This document shows, one piece after another, positions 1 to 5,220 of a DNA stretch of 14,283 nucleotides (position 1 is the first letter of the stretch; every line of letters begins with the position of its first letter). Source of the DNA: Chlorobiales bacterium (GTDB lineage: Bacteria > Bacteroidota > Chlorobiia > Chlorobiales > Chlorobiaceae). Position numbers and translations under genes: made by a program. A model generated the notes under the pieces. The model worked only from the letters and a program-made list of their open reading frames with translations, was not told where the DNA came from and made no database searches. The stretch spans positions 1 through 14,283 of the forward strand of contig JAKSDB010000426.1 in NCBI GenBank assembly GCA_022360415.1. The letters are read 5' to 3'.

Positions 1-370
1 CAGAGGCTGCATCAACGCGTTTAAAAAAGACAAATATCTCGGGCGATCCCTCTTTTTTCCATCGCTCATGCGCTCTGTGAAACTCTTCTTCGGAATAGGA
101 TGTGTATGGCTCTGCATCGGGCGCTTCTTGCCCCCAACGCCTGTGCATCGCCAGTATGAAGACATCGCATTTATCTATGTCTTGATTTATCACTCCCTGA
201 CTTCGCCGACCTGTTGAGGCAAGCGTATCTTCCCAGGCTAACGGCATAAACTCAACATCCGCACCATCGCCGAAACCAACGTTCAATAGATCGATCGCTT
301 TCTTAAAAGCCCGGCGCTCACCCGCGAGATCACCTGGTGATGCGATAAATACAGAGACAGTGTTTTTCAT
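1..370 (-). CDS. DUF4062-domain protein, N-terminal part (runs off the window)
   Basis: The gene starts at ATG 370-368 and stays open to the left window edge, giving about 123 codons of N-terminus only. The translation opens MKNTVSVFIASPGDLAGERR and continues with a Leu-Asn, an acidic segment leading to PLAWED, then GRRSQGVINQDIDKCDVFI, RRWG, and a TSYSEEEFHRAHERW stretch. The order VFIASPGD, W-x-D, INxxIxxCDxFI, R-W/F-G, EEEF is the pattern of the DUF4062 domain (PF13271), a TIR/SEFIR-like fold. In known proteins this domain often sits in front of a STAND or other NTPase, or repeat domains, in signalling or anti-phage proteins. The C-terminal part that would decide the class lies outside the window. 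It starts 31 bases after the end of a TIR fragment on the same strand. I see no clear Shine-Dalgarno (SD) motif. The domain call is from pattern memory; a defence role is inference. Confidence 0.8.
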   Translation of the reverse strand, partial: MKNTVSVFIASPGDLAGERRAFKKAIDLLNVGFGDGADVEFMPLAWEDTLASTGRRSQGVINQDIDKCDVFILAMHRRWGQEAPDAEPYTSYSEEEFHRAHERWKKEGSPEIFVFFKRVDAAS

Positions 371-401
371 TGGAGCTTTAGAAAAAGTGTGTTTGAGTTA
401 C

Positions 402-605
402 CTACCCCGCCTTCAAATCCCGCAGCAGGCGCTCGAAAGCCATCGAATACGCATCGTGATCCTTCCACCTGGTAAAATCGCCGATATGGCGTGCTTTCTT
501 AATCTCAACGGCCCATCCCGCCGTACTCTCCATTACCGACTCATCAATTCTTACTGAAAATAGCACAGTCTTATCTCTATCCACCTCCAGATCCAAGAAT
601 AATTA
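402..605 (-). pseudogene. C-terminal fragment of a TIR-domain protein
   Basis: An open frame runs from after an in-frame stop at 605-603 to TAG at 404-402; the only plausible start is TTG at 596, giving 64 residues. The sequence contains LFSVRIDESVMES, then GWAVEIKKARHIGDF, TRWKDHDAY and FERLLRDLKAG. This closely resembles the last ~60 residues of bacterial TIR domains: the strand with (V/I)R(L/I)D, the Trp after the disordered stretch, IGDFxxWKDHDAY, and the final helix ending in LLRDLK. The first ~80 residues of a TIR domain, including the region carrying the NADase glutamate, are absent. Upstream sequence belongs to the end of an unrelated AT-rich gene, so this is most likely a remnant left at a recombination junction near 600. 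A small functional protein is less likely. DUF4062 coding follows 31 bases downstream. Confidence 0.7.
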
Positions 606-616
606 TTTCGATAAAA

Positions 617-1330
617 TCACCTAACGGGTCCTGATTCATTCCCGTCCATTTCCTGAAGCCTAGGTTTTCCTACCGTCTCACTTTTCTTATCGTCCCTTCT
701 AATTGAAAGAAAAAAATTTATCACGAGAGGGGCAATCGCTCCAAGAATAAGATTCATAGTGAACTTCAATGAATCAACCTCACTCTTCATAAGTTCTTTA
801 TATAATTCCATCTGCTTCTCGAATTTTTTTTCAATTTTTTCAACCTCTTTATTAAGAGAGTTTACATGATCATTCAATCTCGGAATAGCAATCATATACT
901 CAACATCTGTAGGATTAATAGCATGATTTAATGCAACCGCATTATTACTTAAACTATCCACTTTTGACTCTAATGAATCAAGACGAGGCAACAATTCTTT
1001 ATTAATCTCTTCAGATAAATGAGCAAATATAATTCTATAATACCTTTCGCTCTCATCACCATGACCAGGAGCATAACGATGCTTCTCTTCTATTAATAAT
1101 TCATCAAGGGCTTCTTCAGCTCTTATTGCTATGACAGAGTCCTTATTAATATCTCCATTATTTGATAAAAGAAGTGCTATACGTCTATATTTATCACTAT
1201 AAACATTTTCGAGCGCTTCATCTTTCCACGAGCTCAACGGCCACATTCTAACAAGAACTCCGACAAAAAACACTACCGAAACAGCCAACAAAAACCTCTT
1301 AATAGTCTCTTTATTATACGACAAGTTCAT
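617..1330 (-). CDS. Hypothetical membrane-anchored coiled-coil protein
   Basis: The protein has 237 residues with an ATG start at 1330 and TGA at 619-617; I recognise no family. Residues ~10-32 (FLLAVSVVFFVGVLV) form an N-terminal membrane segment or uncleaved signal anchor. A long charged helical middle follows, with heptad-like Leu/Val spacing at about 115-135 (LPRLDSLESKVDSL) and 150-185 (LNKEVEKIEKKFEKQMEL), suggesting coiled coils. A second hydrophobic segment lies at ~190-208 (LILGAIAPLVINFFLSI), then a polar 30-residue tail. Two membrane passes with a coiled coil between them suggest a membrane-tethered oligomer. The coding DNA is strikingly AT-rich compared with the integrase fragment on one side and the TIR/DUF4062 DNA on the other, which points to a separate acquisition. 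It lies between island remnants, so it may be an accessory or defence-related membrane component, but nothing in the sequence proves that. Confidence 0.7.
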   Translation of the reverse strand: MNLSYNKETIKRFLLAVSVVFFVGVLVRMWPLSSWKDEALENVYSDKYRRIALLLSNNGDINKDSVIAIRAEEALDELLIEEKHRYAPGHGDESERYYRIIFAHLSEEINKELLPRLDSLESKVDSLSNNAVALNHAINPTDVEYMIAIPRLNDHVNSLNKEVEKIEKKFEKQMELYKELMKSEVDSLKFTMNLILGAIAPLVINFFLSIRRDDKKSETVGKPRLQEMDGNESGPVR

Positions 1331-1579
1331 ACTTTAAAATGATTATTATTTTAAAACGAAAAATACTTTAGGAAATATATATAATAATCATATTCTCAAA
1401 AAACAGGGCACTAATACAATATAATCCCTGAGATCATGAAAGGGAAATTCGACCTCCTGAACGAGACGACCAAAAAGTAAACCACCAAAATGGACAAACT
1501 TCTTGCTATTCCGAATAAGATGAACAGAAAGATGTGCAGAATATAACGCTGATTCAATCCCCTCTTCTAACCTCCTGTA
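1331..1579. other. AT-rich spacer between the membrane-protein gene and the integrase remnant
   Basis: No convincing gene is visible. Next to the membrane-protein start is an inverted repeat, TTTAAAAT at 1333-1340 and ATTTTAAA at 1348-1355, and ATACTTTA occurs twice (1329-1336 and 1363-1370). Several TATTAT/TATATA-like strings lie between 1371 and 1395 on the minus strand and could supply a promoter for the minus-strand gene. From about 1436 to 1555 the sequence becomes less AT-rich. It holds two tiny plus-strand frames (MKGKFDLLNETTKK at 1436 and MDKLLAIPNKMNRKMCRI at 1490) and a ~60-codon minus-strand frame without a start codon. These may be scraps of a lost gene; I cannot identify one. 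Confidence 0.4.
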
Positions 1580-1918
1580 TCATTTCAATCCATCCAGATA
1601 ATCCGCCCAGGCCTGCATCATGCGCGTGCGCTCATCGATGTGCTGGGTGCGGTTGTATGCCGTGCCGAGCCGGTCCGGGACGCGGTGGCCGAGCTGGGCC
1701 TCGATCGCGTCCGGGCTGAATCCAAGCGTTTCATGCAGCATGGTCCGGGCGGTCGCGCGGAATCCGTGAGCGGTCACCGTGTCGGAATCCCATCCGATAG
1801 TTCGTAACGCCTGGTTGACCGTATTCTCCGACATCACCCTCCGTGCCGCCTGCCCGGGAAAGACATACGCGCTGCGTGAAGTATAAGGATAGAGACCTCG
1901 CAACACCTCTGGCCTGCA
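1580..1918 (-). pseudogene. C-terminal remnant of a P4/CP4-57-type tyrosine integrase
   Basis: Homology to integrase begins at about 1918 (CRPEVLRGLYPYT) and runs to TGA at 1582-1580, about 112 codons; the first start codon in it is GTG 1906. Visible family features are YVFPG, then MSENTVNQALRTIGW, the box II motif HGFRAT (His-x-x-Arg), the LGH histidine, and the probable nucleophile tyrosine in AYNRTQHIDER. It ends with the typical MMQAWADYLDGLK tail. This is the C-terminal quarter of a ~400-residue phage/island integrase. The N-terminal arm-binding and core-binding domains and the first catalytic arginine are missing. Reading upstream in frame gives only the ssrA terminator region, so the gene is truncated, not frameshifted, and it cannot be active. 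It lies in the same orientation as ssrA and about 80 bases past its 3' end, the normal position of such integrases relative to their attachment site. Its DNA is clearly GC-richer than the adjacent spacer. Confidence 0.88.
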
Positions 1919-1937
1919 AGAGATAACAGAAAAGCGA

Positions 1938-1961
1938 AAACCCCTGATTTTACAGGGGTTT
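1938..1961 (-). terminator. Intrinsic terminator downstream of ssrA
   Basis: AAACCCCTG at 1938-1946 and CAGGGGTTT at 1953-1961 form a perfect 9-bp stem with a 6-base loop. Read on the minus strand the hairpin is followed by a T-rich run (TTTTCGCTTTTCTG). It lies about 36 bases past the tmRNA 3' end and just before the integrase remnant, so it most likely ends ssrA transcription. Confidence 0.8.
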
Positions 1962-1996
1962 CGGACATTTCAGGATTGTTCAGGAAATCCTAGGAG

Positions 1997-2396
1997 TGGA
2001 GATGGCGGGAATCGAACCCGCGTCCAGAACATTGCTTGAAACAGCCACCACACTCATCTTCGGTGGTTGAGTTTTCGTGCGCCGCGACTCCACCGACAGA
2101 GTTCGGAACACTATCCCGGAGAACTATTCATCCGCCCCTCTGGGAAAAAACGAATGAAGCTTGCTTGCGCGAGCTATGGCTCAAGCGCGGGTTATGCCGT
2201 TTGGCGGCTTCGGAGCAAGCGCCTCCCCCGCCAAACGATGGCTGATTGAGTTAACTTTTGCTAATCAGGCAGCCATTGCATACGAATAATCGTCTGCATC
2301 TAATTGTCGCATAGACTTCTTTAACGAGTCCATCCATGCTGAAACTCGGAGTGCAACCGGATCGCACACCTGTCCTGTCAAAAGCCTGTCATCCCC
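1997..2396 (-). ncRNA. ssrA: tmRNA (transfer-messenger RNA)
   Basis: tmRNA rescues ribosomes stalled on broken mRNAs: it is charged with alanine, then its internal frame adds a degradation tag. The 3' end on the minus strand shows a T-arm, GCGGG-TTCGATT-CCCGC, followed by CATCTCC. CATCTCC pairs along its full length, with one G-U, with the 5' end GGGGATG at 2396-2390 to form the acceptor stem. The tag frame at 2297-2265 reads ADDYSYAMAA then TGA, the Chlorobium-type tag ending in the Met-Ala-Ala degradation signal. A strong internal helix, GTTTGGCGG (2199-2207) with CCGCCAAAC (2228-2236), fits a pseudoknot stem after the tag. The CCA is not encoded: the discriminator A at 1997 is followed by CTC, so CCA must be added by nucleotidyltransferase. 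Length is about 400 nt, slightly long for the family. The ends were chosen from acceptor-stem pairing. Confidence 0.97.
2013..2024. other. Probable integration-site region in the ssrA 3' end
   Basis: The T-arm and acceptor 3' half of ssrA (about 1997-2024) is the segment used as attB by CP4-57-type integrases, and an integrase remnant of that kind lies directly downstream. The matching direct repeat that would mark the far end of the island is not in this window, so the exact core cannot be drawn. This is inference from position and family. Confidence 0.4.
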
Positions 2397-2413
2397 GATA
2401 ACAAAGAACAATG

Positions 2414-2461
2414 GGTACAATTCAACCTTGCGAAGCTTAGGTTCTATATATAAATTGTACC
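2414..2461. promoter_or_regulatory. Inverted repeat with symmetrical -10-like boxes upstream of ssrA
   Basis: GGTACAATT (2414-2422) and AATTGTACC (2453-2461) are exact reverse complements 30 bases apart. Each arm carries TACAAT, a good -10-like hexamer, one per strand, so the repeat could hold divergent promoters: minus strand toward ssrA (start near 2448, leaving a ~50-nt leader for RNase P trimming) and plus strand toward the micro-ORF at 2499. No clear -35 boxes were found. Alternatively it is a stem-loop in the pre-tmRNA leader or a regulator site. Confidence 0.35.
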
Positions 2462-2498
2462 GGGAAAGAACAACGTTAAAACACACTACAGAAGTTCC

Positions 2499-2594
2499 AT
2501 GTTCAACAAAAAGCTCAAAGTAACAAAGGTCCTGCTCTGGGGAGCCTTGTCCTATGTTCTGTTTGTCGTCATCCTGATTGTACTCGGAATCTGA
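2499..2594 (+). CDS. Small single-pass membrane protein (31 aa)
   Basis: The open frame runs ATG 2499 to TGA 2594 and encodes MFNKKLKVTK, then a ~20-residue hydrophobic stretch with the motifs WGALSYVLFVVILIVLGI. A lysine-rich N-terminus followed directly by one transmembrane helix and no tail is a typical small bacterial membrane protein, predicted with the N-terminus in the cytoplasm. There is no strong Shine-Dalgarno; only a weak ACAGAAG lies about 6 bases upstream. It diverges from ssrA and no other gene occupies this DNA. The composition of a clean helix over its whole length argues against chance, but a frame this short remains uncertain. No function can be assigned. Confidence 0.5.
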   Translation: MFNKKLKVTKVLLWGALSYVLFVVILIVLGI

Positions 2595-2723
2595 ACATTA
2601 ATCCATCATTCTCCCGTTCACCTTACCTTCCGAAACACAAAAAAAGCCTGAAACCGTTGCTTTGGAAAAATCCCCGCTTTTACAGTGCCTGCCTGTGAGC
2701 ATGAAGGTTTTACTGAAAACTTT
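2595..2723. other. Intergenic region between micro-ORF and yqgE
   Basis: Convergent intergenic DNA without a visible gene. A low-GC palindrome CTGAAAA-C-TTTTCAG at 2713-2727 overlaps the yqgE stop codon and could act as a weak terminator for yqgE; the run after it (TAAAACC on the minus strand) is not a convincing U-tract. Confidence 0.3.
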
Positions 2724-3287
2724 TCAGTTCATTCCCGGCAGTTCGGGAGAGTTGGCGGCGAACAGATAATCTCCTCCCTTTGAGCGTACCGTCCTGGCCC
2801 ACATACGCTCATAATCACCGCTGAAAATAATATCTTTTGCAGCGTCCGTCGTGTACCATGACCCTTCCTCAAACTCGGCCTCGAGCTGGCCGGAAGCCCA
2901 TCCGGCATAACCGAGGTAAAAACGTACCTCCGAGGGTGAAACGATACCCGACGACAAAAGGTAACTGAGCTGCTCCTGTTCTCCCCCCCAGAAAACTCCC
3001 GGCAACACTTCATGGGAGCCGTCAATCACATCCCCCCTGCTATGCAAGTAATGAACCGTATCCGCCTGTACCGGCCCTCCCATGTGAAGAGGAATATCAA
3101 CATCGTCAAAACCACTAATAGCATCGTTTACTTTGATCTCCATAGGACGGTTCAGAACAAAACCCAGCGATCCTTCGTCGTTATGCTCACACATCAACAA
3201 TACAGTCCGCTTGAAATTCGATTCAAGCATCACCGCCGAAGCCATGATAAGGCCCCCGGCTGTAAGCTGCTCAAACTCATTCACCAT
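2724..3287 (-). CDS. yqgE: YqgE/AlgH family protein (UPF0301)
   Basis: The protein has 187 residues, the usual family length. Family hallmarks are visible in order: the N-terminal GGLIMASAVMLESNFKRTVL, CEHNDEGSLGFVLNRP at ~33-48, the HMGGPVQ loop at ~68-74, and FYLGYAGWASGQLEAE at ~123-138, followed by the W-rich end of the fold. YqgE/AlgH proteins are conserved cytosolic proteins of unknown biochemistry; AlgH was linked to alginate regulation in Pseudomonas. ATG 3287 is supported by AGGTG about 6 bases upstream. The start lies only 3 bases after the stop of bcp, so the two genes form one minus-strand transcription unit. Gene identity is secure; the role is not known. Confidence 0.95.
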   Translation of the reverse strand: MVNEFEQLTAGGLIMASAVMLESNFKRTVLLMCEHNDEGSLGFVLNRPMEIKVNDAISGFDDVDIPLHMGGPVQADTVHYLHSRGDVIDGSHEVLPGVFWGGEQEQLSYLLSSGIVSPSEVRFYLGYAGWASGQLEAEFEEGSWYTTDAAKDIIFSGDYERMWARTVRSKGGDYLFAANSPELPGMN

Positions 3288-3290
3288 GAT

Positions 3291-3761
3291 TCACCTGTTA
3301 GTTTCAATATATTCTATCAGCTCCTCTGCATGCTCCGCAGGTTTTACTTTCGGCCACACATGCTCTATTGTCCCGTTTTCTCCGATCAAATAGGTAACCC
3401 TGTTCGTGCCCATGTACTCGCGGCCCATAAACTTTTTCAGACCCCAGACCCCATAGTCCTGCACTATTTTTTTATCCTCGTCTGCAACCAGCCTGAAAGG
3501 TAGCTTATACTTGTCGACAAACTTTTTATGGCGCTTTTCACTGTCTATGCTGACGCCAAGAACCTCGACCCCTATCTCCTTGAATTTAGGGAAATTGTCT
3601 CGAAATGCACAAGCCTCTTTCGTGCACCCCGGTGTGTCGTCCTTCGGGTAAAAGTAAAGCACAATCTTTCTCCCGAGATAATCCTTGAGCCTGAGGGTTT
3701 TACCATCCTGATCCGGTGCCTCGAATAACGGCGCTTTCATTCCCTTTTCAAGCAGTGCCAT
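3291..3761 (-). CDS. bcp: Thioredoxin-dependent thiol peroxidase (Bcp/PrxQ peroxiredoxin)
   Basis: The enzyme reduces hydrogen peroxide and organic hydroperoxides using thioredoxin-supplied electrons in the cytosol. At 156 residues it is full length. The thioredoxin fold begins at GMKAPLFEAPDQDG. The active-site motif DDTPGCTKEAC gives the peroxidatic Cys46 and the resolving Cys51 five residues later, the PrxQ/BCP-alpha arrangement, with T43 and P44 of the PxxxTxxC-type pocket. VLGVSIDSEKRHKKFVDKY and the later NRVTYLIGENG strand complete the fold. It is the first gene of a pair with yqgE. The start ATG 3761 has no strong SD. It diverges from the Nudix gene across about 150 bases. An oxidative-stress enzyme is expected even in an anaerobic phototroph. 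Confidence 0.96.
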   Translation of the reverse strand: MALLEKGMKAPLFEAPDQDGKTLRLKDYLGRKIVLYFYPKDDTPGCTKEACAFRDNFPKFKEIGVEVLGVSIDSEKRHKKFVDKYKLPFRLVADEDKKIVQDYGVWGLKKFMGREYMGTNRVTYLIGENGTIEHVWPKVKPAEHAEELIEYIETNR

Positions 3762-3910
3762 AAGTGTGAACTTTTTTTATTATCAGGTTATTAACGATTC
3801 ATATGAATTAATTGCGCCGACAAAAAGTTTCTTTGCATGAGCAGCCGGAAACCCTCAATCAGCCATCACGAAAGTTGATTGTTTCCGAATCCATTTTCAA
3901 TATAAAGACC

Positions 3911-4423
3911 ATGCATAGATACAGGTATTGCCCGGTGTGCGGAGCACCTCTCGAGAGTGCTGTAATCGAGCAGAGAACAAGAAAGATATGTCCCTCATGT
4001 TCCTGGATACACTACGAAAATCCTCTGCCCGTAGCTGTTGCCTATACGCAAAACCTTTCAGGGGAACTGCTGGTTGTAAGAAGAGCCCATCAACCGGCAC
4101 ATAATGAATGGGCCCTTCCGGGAGGATTTCTTGAATCGGGTGAATCTCCCCAGGAAGGCTGCCTGAGGGAGTTGCGGGAAGAAACTTCCCTGCGCGGCTC
4201 TATAGATCGTCTTGTCGGCGCCTATCACCGCGAATCGGCTATGTATGGTTCACTGCTTGTTGTGGCATACAAGGTGACTGTCCATGACGGGAAGCCCATA
4301 ATCAACCATGAGCTGTACGAAGCTGACTTTTTCCCGCATGAAAGCGTACCGGAAATCAACATCCCTTTACACAGGAAAATCATCGAAGATGCAAGAAACC
4401 ATGAACACCGTCATCCTTGTTGA
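3911..4423 (+). CDS. Nudix hydrolase with N-terminal zinc ribbon
   Basis: The protein has 170 residues from ATG 3911; a TTG at 3812 would add 33 residues with no family similarity, so I prefer 3911. An N-terminal zinc ribbon is shown by C7-x2-C10 (CPVCG) and C27-x2-C30 (CPSC). A Nudix fold follows, with the box starting at GG71-72 and key residues G72, E78, R86, E87, E90 and E91 (the REUxEE core that binds metal). The usual last glycine of the box is serine 93. The enzyme should hydrolyse a nucleoside diphosphate linked to another group, cutting a pyrophosphate bond with Mg2+. The zinc ribbon plus Nudix layout resembles NudC-like NADH pyrophosphatases and the bacterial ADP-ribose pyrophosphatase group, but the NudC-specific motif downstream of the box is not evident, so the substrate stays open. 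Confidence 0.9.
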   Translation: MHRYRYCPVCGAPLESAVIEQRTRKICPSCSWIHYENPLPVAVAYTQNLSGELLVVRRAHQPAHNEWALPGGFLESGESPQEGCLRELREETSLRGSIDRLVGAYHRESAMYGSLLVVAYKVTVHDGKPIINHELYEADFFPHESVPEINIPLHRKIIEDARNHEHRHPC

Positions 4424-4482
4424 AAGGGCGTTCAGTTCAGCTTCAAAAAACCGATCTTTCAGGGTTAATGGCCCGAGACCTT

Positions 4483-4496
4483 TGCAGCGCGCTGCA
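4483..4496. repeat. 14-bp perfect palindrome
   Basis: TGCAGCGCGCTGCA is its own reverse complement. It sits in the intergenic region 60 bases after the Nudix stop and about 110 bases before the DUF4332 start. It could be a regulator site or the core of a weak terminator hairpin, though no U-run follows. Confidence 0.4.
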
Positions 4497-4526
4497 TTCA
4501 CCGATTCTTTAGAACACCTCTATTTA

Positions 4527-4554
4527 TTGTTAATATATTGTATGGCGGTACAAA
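4527..4554 (+). promoter_or_regulatory. Candidate promoter for the DUF4332 gene
   Basis: TTGTTA (4527-4532) and TACAAA (4549-4554) are 16 bases apart, each a partial match to the -35 and -10 consensus. A start near 4561 would give a leader of about 33 bases containing the strong SD. Based on eye matching only. Confidence 0.3.
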
Positions 4555-4580
4555 TACTATCGACACTTTAACTCAAACAA

Positions 4581-4587
4581 AAGGAGG
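4581..4587 (+). promoter_or_regulatory. Strong ribosome binding site
   Basis: AAGGAGG lies 6 bases before ATG 4594. It is the strongest Shine-Dalgarno in the window, where most genes have weak or no SD, which suggests high expression of the DUF4332 protein. Confidence 0.85.
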
Positions 4588-4593
4588 CTTTGC

Positions 4594-4998
4594 ATGGCAA
4601 AAATCACAGATGTCGAAGGAATAGGACAGGCTTTCGGATCAAAACTCGAAAATGCCGGCATCCCGACTCAGGCTGAACTGTTGAAGCAGGGATGCGACCG
4701 GAAAGGCAGAAAGGCTCTGGCAGAAAAAACAGGTATTGACGAGCAAAAAATTCTCAAATGGGTCAACCGTGCAGATCTCTCAAGGGTCAAGGGTATCGGA
4801 TCGGAATACTCCGACCTCCTTGAAGAAGCCGGTGTCGATACCGTTCCTGAGCTCGCACAACGTAACGCTGCGAACCTGCACGCAAAAATGGTCGAGGTGA
4901 ATGATGCGAAAAGCCTGGTCAGAAAAATGCCTACTGAAGATCAGGTTGCCGACTGGGTAAACCAGGCAAAAGATCTTCCTCGCGTCGTTAACTATTGA
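4594..4998 (+). CDS. DUF4332 helix-hairpin-helix protein
   Basis: The protein has 134 residues. Two copies of a helix-hairpin-helix-like unit are visible: VEGIGQAFGSKLENAGI with TQAELL at ~7-30, and VKGIGSEYSDLLEEAGV with TVPELA at ~65-88. Each has the (I/V)xGIG turn followed by a helix, and both are followed by a segment with KxL and LVRKMP. This is the DUF4332 family (PF14229). Such HhH folds resemble those in RNA polymerase alpha C-terminal domains, RecA/Rad51 N-terminal regions and DNA-repair proteins, so nucleic-acid or protein binding is a reasonable guess; no catalytic motif is present. The length fits stand-alone DUF4332 proteins. Expression looks strong from the SD. The gene is monocistronic, ending just before a long hairpin. 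Confidence 0.88.
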   Translation: MAKITDVEGIGQAFGSKLENAGIPTQAELLKQGCDRKGRKALAEKTGIDEQKILKWVNRADLSRVKGIGSEYSDLLEEAGVDTVPELAQRNAANLHAKMVEVNDAKSLVRKMPTEDQVADWVNQAKDLPRVVNY

Positions 4999-4999
4999 T

Positions 5000-5037
5000 A
5001 CCTAAACTGAGCGTTTCAGCAAATGCTCAATTTAGGT
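5000..5037. terminator. Hairpin after the DUF4332 gene, probable terminator
   Basis: ACCTAAAC-TGAGC (5000-5012) pairs with GCTCA-A-TTTAGGT (5025-5037): a 13-bp stem with one C-A mismatch and a 12-base loop, starting one base after the stop codon. There is no U-tract, so it may act as an mRNA 3'-end stabiliser or a Rho-assisted stop instead of a classical intrinsic terminator. Confidence 0.5.
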
Positions 5038-5072
5038 GATACATTCTTGCTCTGTTATCCCGCGCAATATTT

Positions 5073-5127
5073 CGATACCGATTCCGATCCCCGAAATAGC
5101 GTTAATTGGAAACCGGGGTCGGTATCG
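5073..5127. repeat. Interrupted inverted repeat
   Basis: CGATACCGA (5073-5081) pairs exactly with TCGGTATCG (5119-5127), and inside it CCCCG (5089-5093) pairs with CGGGG (5114-5118). This gives a 14-bp compound stem with a 7-base bulge on one side and a 20-base loop. It lies between the convergent DUF4332 and channel genes. It could be a shared 3' structure or a copy of a dispersed palindromic repeat. Confidence 0.5.
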
Positions 5128-5147
5128 AGTTGTTTGCAACCAACACC

Positions 5148-5169
5148 TGTTCGGGCAGACGCCCCGACA
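5148..5169. repeat. Short GC-rich stem-loop
   Basis: TGTTCGGGC (5148-5156) and GCCCCGACA (5161-5169) form a 9-bp stem with one wobble and one mismatch around a 4-base loop. It lies about 50 bases beyond the channel gene stop on the minus strand and could contribute to transcription ending there. No U-run is seen. Confidence 0.35.
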
Positions 5170-5220
5170 TGTTAGCCCCTTTACAGTTCAAATACAACCT
5201 CACTGCCAACCGAGGTCTGT

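Noticed and set aside
1534..1719. Plus-strand frame rich in Cys, Pro and Arg
   Set aside because: It is the antisense of the GC-rich integrase remnant; its composition is a shadow effect.
2036..2249. Two overlapping plus-strand frames of 60-69 codons
   Set aside because: They are antisense to the tmRNA body and show no protein-like features.
2265..2486. Minus-strand frame of 73 codons ending in ADDYSYAMAA
   Set aside because: Only the last 11 codons are the tmRNA tag frame; the upstream part is the tmRNA 5' half and its promoter, not a protein gene.
3012..3503. Plus-strand frame (163 codons) opposite yqgE and bcp
   Set aside because: It spans two well-supported genes on the other strand and has no recognisable motif.
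3812..3910. TTG-initiated 33-residue extension of the Nudix protein
   Set aside because: It has no SD and no family similarity, while ATG 3911 begins just before the zinc ribbon.
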